Part shown: piece after piece, positions 7,448 through 14,705 of the stretch
Position numbering within the stretch: the stretch's first letter is position 1
How the letters are laid out: every line of letters begins with the position of its first letter
DNA from: UBA993 sp964485855
Lineage (GTDB): Bacteria; Bacillota; Dethiobacteria; DTU022
Direction: 5' to 3'
DNA: 64,000 bases
NCBI GenBank assembly: GCA_964485855.1
Contig: CAZAKI010000001.1
Span: 1-64,000 of the forward strand
The notes under the pieces: generated by a model
Told to the model about the DNA's origin: nothing
The model's database searches: none
What the model saw: the letters and a program-made list of their open reading frames with translations, nothing else
Program-made: the position numbers and the translations under genes

Positions 7448-8650
7448 ATGAAGATCGGTGTATTTACCGACAGTTACCGGCCCTACACTAGCGGAGTGGT
7501 GAGATCGATTGATCTTTTTTCCCGCGAGTTTAGTAACCGTAACCACGAAGTATACATATTTGCTCCTGATTATCCCCTGGCAAAACCGCCAAAGGAAGAT
7601 AATGTTTTCCGGTTCGCTGCTATTCCAGCTCCTACAATCCCCGAATTTTCTATACCGTTGCCGATTTCAATCCAGCTAAGCAAAACAATCAAAGAAATCG
7701 GGCTAGACATTATACATGTCCATTCACCTTTTTTGATGGGTAGTTTGGGTGCCCGCGCCGCCAGGAGACATCGGTTACCTTTAATTTTTACTTTCCATAC
7801 TCTTTATGATCAATATGTCCATTATATCCCTTTCGCTGAAGATGCCTCAAGGAGAATTGTTCAACTAATCTGTCGCGATTTTTGCAACCGTTGCAACATG
7901 GTAATCGCTCCTTCACAATTAGTAGTAAACTATTTAAGGCGGATCGGTGTAAAATCGCCTACCACATGTGTTCCCACTGGGATTGATCTTAATGAGTTTG
8001 CTAATCTTAACCATAATTGGTTAAGGGAGAACTATGCCATCAATGAGACCCAAACGACCCTATTATTTGTCGGTCGCCTGGGGAAAGAGAAGAATGTTCA
8101 TTTTCTCTTGAAGGCATTTATTGAAATCAATAATATTTATCCCGAAACTGTGCTCATTCTTGTCGGACAAGGACCTCAGGAAGAAGCACTGAAGAGATTC
8201 TGCCGGAAAAATAAGATCAGCGAAAAAGTGTTTTTTACCGGTGTTCTTCCCCGTCATAAGATTGTTCATTGTTATGCCAGTGCCGATCTCTTTATTTTTC
8301 CCTCAGTTACCGAAACACAGGGTTTAGTAATCGGAGAAGCCAAGGCTGCCGGTTTACCGGTTGTAGCGATCAGAGCATTTGGACCAGCTGAGATAGTCTC
8401 ACACGGAGAAGACGGACTATTAACCGACCCGAGCTTATCTGCTTTTACTGAAGCAATCCTGGAGTTACTTGACAATCATGACTTAAGACGCAAAATGGCC
8501 CAAAAGGCCCTTGAAAATGCATTAGAAATATCGTCTGTAAGGACTGCTGAGCAAATGCTTTCGATTTATCAAAAATTAATTGAAAATAAGAGTAGTGCAC
8601 CACGCAAATGGTACCCATATCGCAAGCGCCGCAGATTCTTTGATTTTTAG
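7448..8650 (+). CDS. GT4-family glycosyltransferase, diacylglycerol-glucosyltransferase-like
   Basis: This is a 400-residue GT-B glycosyltransferase. The N-terminal Rossmann domain begins MKIGVFTDSYRPYTSGV, typical of lipid or phosphatidylinositol glycosyltransferases. The C-terminal GT1 domain has FVGRLGKEKN and the donor-binding E-x7-E motif in ETQGLVIGEAKAAG. By similarity it may transfer a sugar to diacylglycerol or a related membrane lipid; donor and acceptor cannot be read from sequence. AAGGAG precedes the ATG. Last gene of the envelope group. It ends in a basic tail (RKRRRFFDF). Confidence 0.87.
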   Translation: MKIGVFTDSYRPYTSGVVRSIDLFSREFSNRNHEVYIFAPDYPLAKPPKEDNVFRFAAIPAPTIPEFSIPLPISIQLSKTIKEIGLDIIHVHSPFLMGSLGARAARRHRLPLIFTFHTLYDQYVHYIPFAEDASRRIVQLICRDFCNRCNMVIAPSQLVVNYLRRIGVKSPTTCVPTGIDLNEFANLNHNWLRENYAINETQTTLLFVGRLGKEKNVHFLLKAFIEINNIYPETVLILVGQGPQEEALKRFCRKNKISEKVFFTGVLPRHKIVHCYASADLFIFPSVTETQGLVIGEAKAAGLPVVAIRAFGPAEIVSHGEDGLLTDPSLSAFTEAILELLDNHDLRRKMAQKALENALEISSVRTAEQMLSIYQKLIENKSSAPRKWYPYRKRRRFFDF

Positions 8651-8669
8651 AAATGTTTCAAGCTCGCTA

Positions 8670-8698
8670 TTGCATCTGGATCACGGTTTGAGTATAAT
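8670..8698 (+). promoter_or_regulatory. tRNA-Gln promoter
   Basis: TTGCAT (8670-8675), a 17-nt spacer and TATAAT (8693-8698). The tRNA begins 12 nt after the -10 box, so little leader is transcribed. Confidence 0.85.
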
Positions 8699-8710
8699 GT
8701 TTATTGTTGT

Positions 8711-8784
8711 TGCGGGATGGTGTAGCGGTAGCACGGATGACTCTGGATCATCAAGCCAAGGTTCGATCCCTTGTCCCGCAGCCA
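8711..8784 (+). tRNA. trnQ: tRNA-Gln (anticodon CUG), CCA encoded
   Basis: Acceptor TGCGGGA pairs with TCCCGCA (8774-8780), discriminator G, then an encoded CCA. The D stem is GTGT/GCAC. The anticodon stem GATGA/TCATC encloses CTCTGGA, giving anticodon CTG for CAG codons. The T arm is CAAGG-TTCGATC-CCTTG. The first pair is U1-A72, a feature known to mark bacterial tRNA-Gln for amidation by GatCAB. It has its own promoter and terminator and converges on gltX. Confidence 0.97.
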
Positions 8785-8792
8785 TAATAATC

Positions 8793-8825
8793 AGCCCCCT
8801 GTTTTTTATAACAGTGGGCTTTCTA
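8793..8825 (+). terminator. Terminator of tRNA-Gln
   Basis: AGCCC-C-CTGTT and AACAG-T-GGGCT form a hairpin with one mismatch, followed by the short tract TTCTATT, 8 nt past the tRNA CCA. Confidence 0.75.
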
Positions 8826-8871
8826 TTCACGTTCTAATCATATTCACTTACTGCCAAAAGGAGGAAATAAA

Positions 8872-8964
8872 GTGTTAAACCTGATAATTGGGATAGCCCT
8901 GATCGCAGTATTTTTCATATTATTTTTCATGCTGAAAAGTGGTTATAATAAAAAAGATCGTTAA
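8872..8964 (+). CDS. Very small membrane peptide (30 residues)
   Basis: A GTG start sits 7 nt behind AAAAGGAGG, a near-perfect ribosome-binding site, and opens a 30-codon frame. Residues 2-21 are strongly hydrophobic (LNLIIGIALIAV, then FFILFFML), a single predicted transmembrane helix, and the tail SGYNKKDR is charged. It lies between the tRNA terminator and the end of convergent gltX (16 nt apart). No family recognised. The clean SD and compact helix-plus-basic-tail design argue for a real gene. Confidence 0.55.
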   Translation: MLNLIIGIALIAVFFILFFMLKSGYNKKDR

Positions 8965-8979
8965 GGTTGCAGTAGTTAC

Positions 8980-10437
8980 TTAGATTGTTGTCTCTTGAAT
9001 GTACGAAATTGCTCTGTCTAACCTGAGTATGGTTTTTTCGCGTCCCAGTAACTCCAGTATATCGTATAACCCTGGCCCACCGGTTAAGCCGGTTACGGCC
9101 ATACGGACCGGCTGAATAATTTTTCCAATTGAAAGATCGTTTTGCTGGCTGTAACACTCAAATTGGGTCTCGATCTGATCATGAACAAAAGGGTCTAGCG
9201 TTTTTAATCTGTCGCGAATCTGCTTTAAAACCTCAGCAGCACCTTCTCTATAAAATGCTTTTTCCATTCCCTTTTGATCAAATTCATATTGATCAGTAAA
9301 AAAATAGTTTGAACGATCAGCCAGTTCGACCAATGTTTTAGCTCGTTCCCTGTTCAACGCAATTACTTTTTTCAGATAGGAGAGTTCAGCCGCATTCGCA
9401 TCTGCTCTAATTAAGCCTTTGTCTGTAAAAAAAGGTTGGGCTAAACGAATTAATTGATCAAGATCATAATTGCGAATATAATGGCCATTCATCCAGGTGA
9501 GTTTCTCCAAGTCATAGATAGCAGCTGTTTTCGTGACTTTTTTAAGCGAAAATGTTTGGCACATTCTTTCAAGAGTGAAAATATCGTCTTCGTCCCCGCT
9601 TCCACCTGGTGACCAACCCAGTAAAGATAAATAGTTAATCAACGCTTCCGCTAAAAAACCTTGGCTGCGAAATTCTTCAACGGAAGTTGCTCCATGCCGT
9701 TTACTCAATTTACTGCGGTCCGGCGCCAAGATCATCGACAGGTGTGCATATAATGGGAGGCTGTAACCGAGCGCTTGGGCGCAAAGAATCTGCCGTGGTG
9801 TATTGGAGAGATGTTCCTCGGCACGAATTACATGGGTAATCTTTAAAAGTAGATCATCGACAACACTGGCGAAATTATAGGTTGGTAGGCTGTTTGATTT
9901 GATAATAATGAAATCATCGATTCCGCTATTTTCAAAGTGGACTTCTCCCCTAATTAGATCAGGGACAATCGTTTCGCCTTCCCTGGGAGTTATAAGTCTG
10001 ATCACTGATTGGATTCCGTTTTTAACTAATCGATTTTCTTCGTCAGGGTTAAGATTGCGACAAGTTCCGGGATATTGAAACGTTCTATTTTCTTTGCGAG
10101 CCTGCTCTCTACCTTTTTCTAACTCATCCATACTGCAATAGCAACGGTACGCTTTCTTTTCAGCAATCAGTCTTAATGCTTCTGCCAGATAGAGATTATC
10201 CCTTTTCGACTGGTAATATGGACCTTCGTCCCACTTTAATCCAAGCCAGTTTAGTGCTTGAGTCAGTTTTGCAGTGAGTTCAGGTTTAGAACGTGCTGTG
10301 TCAGTATCATCAATTCTCAACACGAAGGTTCCGTTAAACCTGCGAGCATACAAATAATTAAATAATGCAGTGCGGGCCCCGCCAATATGAAGTTCTCCAG
10401 TTGGACTGGGAGCAAATCTTACTCTGATGTCAGACAC
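8980..10437 (-). CDS. gltX: Glutamyl-tRNA synthetase
   Basis: Class I aminoacyl-tRNA synthetase charging tRNA-Glu and, in lineages without glutaminyl-tRNA synthetase, also tRNA-Gln for later GatCAB amidation. The 485-residue protein has the HIGH-type motif HIGG in APSPTGELHIGG (residues 9-20), the KMSKS-type motif KLSKRHG and a C-terminal helical anticodon-binding region. It starts with GTG behind GGAGG. It lies 15 nt after oadB, so it probably belongs to the oadG-carrier-oadB transcript. Whether it is discriminating cannot be decided from the motifs alone. Confidence 0.96.
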   Translation of the reverse strand: MSDIRVRFAPSPTGELHIGGARTALFNYLYARRFNGTFVLRIDDTDTARSKPELTAKLTQALNWLGLKWDEGPYYQSKRDNLYLAEALRLIAEKKAYRCYCSMDELEKGREQARKENRTFQYPGTCRNLNPDEENRLVKNGIQSVIRLITPREGETIVPDLIRGEVHFENSGIDDFIIIKSNSLPTYNFASVVDDLLLKITHVIRAEEHLSNTPRQILCAQALGYSLPLYAHLSMILAPDRSKLSKRHGATSVEEFRSQGFLAEALINYLSLLGWSPGGSGDEDDIFTLERMCQTFSLKKVTKTAAIYDLEKLTWMNGHYIRNYDLDQLIRLAQPFFTDKGLIRADANAAELSYLKKVIALNRERAKTLVELADRSNYFFTDQYEFDQKGMEKAFYREGAAEVLKQIRDRLKTLDPFVHDQIETQFECYSQQNDLSIGKIIQPVRMAVTGLTGGPGLYDILELLGREKTILRLDRAISYIQETTI

Positions 10438-10452
10438 AGCAACCTCCGTTCA

Positions 10453-11583
10453 TCAGTTTAATATCGATAGTAAAATACCAGCAGCGACTGCTGAACCAAT
10501 CACACCGGCAACATTAGGTCCCATGGCATGCATTAATAAATAGTTGTTGGGATTTTCTAATTTGCCAACAGTTTGAGAGACACGAGCTGCCATGGGAACA
10601 GCAGAAACTCCTGCTGAACCTATCAGCGGATTGATCTTGCCACCGGTAATAACATATAACAACTTACCCATTAACACACCGGCAGCAGTTCCAAAAGCAA
10701 AAGCGCTTAATCCCAGTAAAATGATCTTAATTGTATCAGGGGTCAGAAAATAGACAGCTGTTGCTTTTGCGCCTACTGTGAGGCCTAAAAATATGACAAC
10801 GATATTGTTTAGTTCATTTTGTGCCCCTTTACTTAAGCGATCAGTTACACCGGTTTCTCTGAGTAAATTACCGAACATTAGCATCCCGAGTAGGGGGATA
10901 GCTGCCGGCAGCAGCAAACCGGTTAGGATTATGACAACAATCGGAAATAATATTTTTTCCGTTTTTGTTACCGGTCTTAATTGCTCCATGACAACAACAC
11001 GTTCTTTTTTGCTGGTTAATATTTTCATGATCGGTGGCTGAATAATTGGAACTAGTGCCATGTACGAGTAGGCCGCAATGGCAATTGAACCCAGCAATTC
11101 AGGTGCCAGTTTGTTTGCTAAAAATATCGCAGTCGGTCCGTCAGCACCACCAATAATACCAATGGCCCCAGATTGTGGAGCAGTAAAACCAAGGAAAAAA
11201 GCACCAATGAAAGTTAAAAATATTCCAAACTGAGCAGCAGCGCCTAATAATAAAGTAACCGGGTTAGCAATTAAAGGACCAAAATCGGTCATTGCACCGA
11301 CACCTAAAAATATTAACGGTGGATAAATCCCTAATTCTAACCCCTTTGCCAGATAGAAAAAAAGCCCGCCGAGCAGATCTCCCGATTCAGCCTGCATTAA
11401 ACCACCAAGTGGCAGGTTAACTAGTAGTATTCCGAAACTGATTGGGACCAATAACAGCGGTTCATATTTTTTTGCAATGCCAAGATACAAAAGAAAACAG
11501 GCAATTACAATCATGATCGCATCATTTAGCTGAATATTTGTAAAGCCAGTACCGGAGATAAATTCTGTAAGCAGGTCAATCAA
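10453..11583 (-). CDS. oadB: Sodium-translocating decarboxylase beta subunit
   Basis: Membrane subunit of biotin-dependent Na+-pumping decarboxylases (oxaloacetate, methylmalonyl-CoA, glutaconyl-CoA or malonate); it decarboxylates carboxybiotin and exports Na+. The 376-residue protein has about nine to ten hydrophobic helices. It has the conserved IIGGADGPTAIF segment, which carries the essential aspartate, and the late MHAMGPNVAGVIGSA motif. TTG start behind AAAGGGG. It is preceded by the biotin carrier and gamma-like subunit; no carboxyltransferase gene is in the window, so the substrate is undetermined. Confidence 0.93.
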   Translation of the reverse strand: MIDLLTEFISGTGFTNIQLNDAIMIVIACFLLYLGIAKKYEPLLLVPISFGILLVNLPLGGLMQAESGDLLGGLFFYLAKGLELGIYPPLIFLGVGAMTDFGPLIANPVTLLLGAAAQFGIFLTFIGAFFLGFTAPQSGAIGIIGGADGPTAIFLANKLAPELLGSIAIAAYSYMALVPIIQPPIMKILTSKKERVVVMEQLRPVTKTEKILFPIVVIILTGLLLPAAIPLLGMLMFGNLLRETGVTDRLSKGAQNELNNIVVIFLGLTVGAKATAVYFLTPDTIKIILLGLSAFAFGTAAGVLMGKLLYVITGGKINPLIGSAGVSAVPMAARVSQTVGKLENPNNYLLMHAMGPNVAGVIGSAVAAGILLSILN

Positions 11584-11638
11584 GTTAGATCAACCCCTTT
11601 CATCTTCATTGCCAAGTATTTTGTTAGGAACTGTTATG

Positions 11639-12058
11639 TTAGGAAAATGCAACTAATGGATCTCCACTGTTTACTGTATCACCTTGTTTTACGTAAACTT
11701 CTTGAATAGAACCATCCTGGGGAGCCGTCAGCTCATTTTCCATCTTCATTGCCTCCAGTACTATTAAAACATCCCCAGAGCTAACCATGTCTCCCGCTTT
11801 TACTTTCACGTCGAGCACGGAACCTGGCATTGGTGCTTTAACAATCAGATCTCCTTCGGCAGTCTGCACATTATCCTGTTTCGGTGGTTTATCTGTAATT
11901 TTTCCGCCAGTAACTGTTTTAGCGGCAGTGGTTTTAACTGCAGGATTTTCTGCAGGAATCTTATTCGGAACTGATGATTCCGTTCCGGTATTTTGATTCA
12001 ACTCTTCAACTTCAACATCGAATACTTTACCATCGACTGTTACTTTAAATTTTTTCAC
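11639..12058 (-). CDS. Biotin carboxyl carrier protein of the Na+ decarboxylase
   Basis: A 139-residue protein with an N-terminal segment (MKKFKVTVDGK), a flexible Ala/Pro/Thr/Lys-rich linker (about 22-70), and a C-terminal biotinyl domain. The biotin-accepting lysine is Lys105 in LEAMKMENEL. It shuttles the carboxyl group from the missing carboxyltransferase to OadB. The GTG start overlaps the oadG stop as TAGTG, with AGGAGG 11 nt upstream, so it is translationally coupled. Confidence 0.94.
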   Translation of the reverse strand: MKKFKVTVDGKVFDVEVEELNQNTGTESSVPNKIPAENPAVKTTAAKTVTGGKITDKPPKQDNVQTAEGDLIVKAPMPGSVLDVKVKAGDMVSSGDVLIVLEAMKMENELTAPQDGSIQEVYVKQGDTVNSGDPLVAFS

Positions 12059-12447
12059 TATCTTAAATTCCTCCTGGTCTTGTCGATATCAATTGCACCC
12101 TGCATCAGGATTTTACGACCTATAATCTGCCAGTTGTTGCTTACCGGCACCGCAGCAGATCTCGGTTTGACTATTATTTTACCGGTTCTAACCAAACCAC
12201 CCTGACTCTCAAGATAGCTAGAGACAGCTGCAGTGATTGCCGCAATAACCGCAGTCTGGTTTAGATCATTTTTTTCAGACAAGTTATTACTTTCGAGTGG
12301 TCTTTTCTTACTGGATAGACGATCAGAGCGCGAAAATATGCGGCTGAAGAAAATTAGAATGCCGTATAATAAAAATAAAGTAACTAGAACAACAGTGAAA
12401 CCGATTACCATAACTTGAATGGCAAATTCAAATTTTCCCATATTCAA
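12058..12447 (-). CDS. oadG: Decarboxylase gamma-like subunit
   Basis: Small 129-residue protein with one N-terminal transmembrane helix (about 8-33) and a basic, variable cytoplasmic part, as in OadG/MmdD subunits that anchor the decarboxylase and aid assembly. First gene of the operon, identified by position as much as by sequence. GGAGGG precedes a TTG at 12447 and an ATG at 12441; either could be used. Confidence 0.8.
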   Translation of the reverse strand: MNMGKFEFAIQVMVIGFTVVLVTLFLLYGILIFFSRIFSRSDRLSSKKRPLESNNLSEKNDLNQTAVIAAITAAVSSYLESQGGLVRTGKIIVKPRSAAVPVSNNWQIIGRKILMQGAIDIDKTRRNLR

Positions 12448-12475
12448 AATACCCTCCGAGGCTCACATATTAATG

Positions 12476-12504
12476 ATTGTAGCATTTTATTAAACAGTTG
12501 AAAA
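12476..12504 (-). promoter_or_regulatory. Promoter of the oadG-carrier-oadB-gltX operon
   Basis: Minus strand: TTTTCA (12504-12499), 17 nt, then extended -10 TGCTACAAT (TACAAT at 12481-12476), about 30 nt before oadG. Confidence 0.65.
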
Positions 12505-12528
12505 GAAAAACAGATTATTTTTGTTAAA

Positions 12529-13362
12529 TTAATTGTAAGTAGCAGCGGCTCGTAAATCTTCAAAATAACAAAAGTTTATAGCCCTCTCAGCGGGGTAACT
12601 ATAATTATCCAGGTTTTTACCGTGAAAATCAGATCCGCCGGTTATTAACAAACCATTATTTTTGGTAATCTGTAATAGTTTGGCTGTCATTGCCTTGTTA
12701 TGGTCGGGGTGAAATACTTCCACACCTCTTAAGCCCATTTGAATTAGGTCTGGCAGCATGGTAATGCCAATCATTCCAGGATGGGCGATAACGGGGATCG
12801 CCCCACTAATTTTAAGCAAATTCATTGTTTCCTTGAGACTATAGGTTTTCCTCGGAATATAGGCCGGCTTACCAAATCCCAGATATAATTTGAAAGCTTC
12901 ATCCAGGCTGCCAACATACCTATTTTCCAGCATGACACGGGCCAGATGCAGCCTTCCCGGAGCGGCATAACCTGCTTTACTGACTAAGTCATCATAGGTT
13001 AATTTGAACCCCATTGAATTTAAAAGAGCAATTGTATTTTTCATGCGTTTAAAGCGTTGATCTTTTAAGTGACAAAGCTTGCTGTTCAGAAAATCCAACT
13101 TTCTTGGATAATAACCAAGAATATGGATTTCCCGCCTTTCTTCCACAACACTTATTTCTACACCGGGAACGAATTCGAGATCAAAATTAGCTGCAGCATT
13201 TGCTGCTTCTTCAAGACCGGTCAGTGTATCGTGATCAGTCAAGGCTGCAGCGGTGATTCCTGCTTCCACAATGATTGCTATTAACTTTTCAGGACTGAAC
13301 AATCCGTCTGAGTGGTTACTGTGCAGATGCAGGTCAACTTTTTTTAGATTATCTTCTGACAT
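12529..13362 (-). CDS. PHP-domain phosphoesterase
   Basis: A 277-residue PHP protein with the complete metal-binding set: DLHLHSNHSDG (5-15), LTDHDTL, the glutamate in VPGVEIS, IHILGYY, IAHPG, VEVFHPDH and GGSDFHG. This subfamily (YciV/TrpH-like) includes RNase AM and 3',5'-nucleoside bisphosphate phosphatases; the substrate here is not known. It lies between spoVS and the oadG operon; a weak purine-rich site precedes its ATG. The spoVS terminator separates it from upstream transcription. Confidence 0.88.
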   Translation of the reverse strand: MSEDNLKKVDLHLHSNHSDGLFSPEKLIAIIVEAGITAAALTDHDTLTGLEEAANAAANFDLEFVPGVEISVVEERREIHILGYYPRKLDFLNSKLCHLKDQRFKRMKNTIALLNSMGFKLTYDDLVSKAGYAAPGRLHLARVMLENRYVGSLDEAFKLYLGFGKPAYIPRKTYSLKETMNLLKISGAIPVIAHPGMIGITMLPDLIQMGLRGVEVFHPDHNKAMTAKLLQITKNNGLLITGGSDFHGKNLDNYSYPAERAINFCYFEDLRAAATYN

Positions 13363-13401
13363 TTGTATTCTTTCTTATATTGAGCGATTTTCTTTTATTT
13401 C

Positions 13402-13431
13402 AAAAAAAAACCCTCCCAGTTTTTAAGAGGG
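13402..13431 (-). terminator. Terminator downstream of spoVS
   Basis: On the minus strand CCCTC pairs with GAGGG around a loop of 11 nt, followed by nine T. It lies 29 nt past the spoVS stop. Confidence 0.85.
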
Positions 13432-13459
13432 CGCTGGAATGCAAAAATATTTACTACTA

Positions 13460-13720
13460 TTATCGAGGTTCAATAATTAATTTTATTGCCGTCCTCTCTT
13501 CACCATCAATTTCTATATCCGTAAAGGCCGGTATACAGATCAAATCAATACCGCCAGGGGCAACAAAACCCCTTGCTATAGCTACTGCCTTTACTGCTTG
13601 ATTTAATGCTCCTGCTCCGATAGTTTGAATCTCTGCATTGCCTTTTTCTCTAAGTACCCCGGCTAGGGCGCCTGCTACAGAATTTGGGTTCGATTTTGCC
13701 GAGACTTTTAATACGTCCAA
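13460..13720 (-). CDS. spoVS: Stage V sporulation protein S
   Basis: The 86-residue sequence is almost identical in pattern to Bacillus SpoVS (VLKVSAKSNPNSVAGALAG at the start, FTDIEIDGEERTAIKLI at the end). SpoVS is an Alba-fold protein needed for septation timing and coat or engulfment stages, acting in the cytoplasm, probably on nucleic acid. It starts with TTG, 9 nt after AAAGGAGG. A sigma-H-type promoter precedes it, matching the known control of B. subtilis spoVS, and it has its own terminator. It supports the organism being a spore former. Confidence 0.97.
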   Translation of the reverse strand: MDVLKVSAKSNPNSVAGALAGVLREKGNAEIQTIGAGALNQAVKAVAIARGFVAPGGIDLICIPAFTDIEIDGEERTAIKLIIEPR

Positions 13721-13752
13721 TTTTAGATGCCTCCTTTGCGGATTTATCTAAT

Positions 13753-13781
13753 CTATTCGGTCTTTGGTCGAAATATCCTGC
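13753..13781 (-). promoter_or_regulatory. Sigma-H-type promoter of spoVS
   Basis: Minus strand: GCAGGATAT (13781-13773), 11 nt, ACCGAATAG (13761-13753). This fits the sigma-H consensus RNAGGAWWW-N11-12-RNNGAATWW with one mismatch in the last position. Confidence 0.7.
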
Positions 13782-13809
13782 CAGAATTATATGAATAATT
13801 TGATATGAT

Positions 13810-14598
13810 CTATTTATCAATCTCATATATTCGTTCTATGGCTAATGCTTTACCAGTGAAGTCATCAATTTCGATTAAAACAGCATTAAAGAGAACTTTG
13901 CCCTGGCTAATATTAAACTGTTGGGGGATCTGACTTAAAAACATTTTTAGCGGTTCAGACTTATCGACTCCGAGTATTGAATCGTAGAGACCAACCATTC
14001 CAACGTCAGTGATATAAGCAGTGTCATTAATCAGGATCCGTTGATCGGCAGTCTGAACATGGCTATGAGTGCCAACTACTGCACTAACCCGACCATCTAG
14101 ATACCAACCCATTGCCTGTTTTTCTGAAGTTGCTTCGGCGTGAAAATCGATAATAATATTTTTTGTATAATCAGTATACCTTTCCACTTCACGATCAGCG
14201 GTCCTAAAAGGGCAGTCAACAGCTTTCATAAATATCCGACCGATTAAATTAATAACTGCAAGTTTTACTTTTCCACCCTTACCTTTTATTAATACCGAGC
14301 CAAGACCTGGAGTGGTCTCCACTGGATAATTAGCAGGTCTGATGATTCGATCTTCTTTTTCGATAAAGTTGTAAATATCTTTCTGATCCCAGATGTGATT
14401 TCCACCAGTGATTACATCGATCCCTAGTGAACGTAATTCCAGAAACACTTTCTCGGTTATACCAGCCCCACCGGCAGAATTTTCTCCGTTTGCAAGGATA
14501 AAATCGGTTTTGTGTTTTATTTTTAGATCATGTAAATTATTTTTCAGGTATAAGCGCCCTGGTTTTCCGACTACATCTCCGATAAACATGATCCTCAA
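13810..14598 (-). CDS. ymdB: YmdB-family metallophosphoesterase
   Basis: A 262-residue calcineurin-like phosphoesterase close to B. subtilis YmdB, a cyclic-nucleotide phosphodiesterase affecting biofilm and motility gene expression. Motifs: FIGDVVGKPGR (5-15), ANGENSAGG, GGNHIWDQK, a DFHAEATSEK helix, VVGTHSHVQTAD and TDVGMVG. I choose the TTG at 14598, giving MRIMFIGD as in the family, with GGGGAG 8 nt upstream; a TTG two codons earlier overlaps the RBS. Downstream neighbour of rny, the usual linkage in Firmicutes. Confidence 0.95.
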   Translation of the reverse strand: MRIMFIGDVVGKPGRLYLKNNLHDLKIKHKTDFILANGENSAGGAGITEKVFLELRSLGIDVITGGNHIWDQKDIYNFIEKEDRIIRPANYPVETTPGLGSVLIKGKGGKVKLAVINLIGRIFMKAVDCPFRTADREVERYTDYTKNIIIDFHAEATSEKQAMGWYLDGRVSAVVGTHSHVQTADQRILINDTAYITDVGMVGLYDSILGVDKSEPLKMFLSQIPQQFNISQGKVLFNAVLIEIDDFTGKALAIERIYEIDK

Positions 14599-14640
14599 AG
14601 CCAACTCTCCCCTGTCGATAATCTGTCTTTGTAAATGATC

Positions 14641-14667
14641 AGAAAGTGCCCGTGATGGGCACTTTCT
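14641..14667. terminator. Strong hairpin between rny and ymdB
   Basis: AGAAAGTGCCC and GGGCACTTTCT are perfect 11-bp arms around GTGAT. No T-tract follows on either strand, so it is more likely an RNA processing or stability element, or a weak terminator, in the rny-ymdB transcript. Confidence 0.55.
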
Positions 14668-14705
14668 GTACGCAAGTCAGTCTAATCATAATCAATTTGA
14701 ATGCT

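Noticed and set aside
8580..8837. 85-residue frame on the plus strand
   Set aside because: It overlaps the glycosyltransferase end and runs through tRNA-Gln and its terminator; the coding potential is an artefact of the tRNA region.
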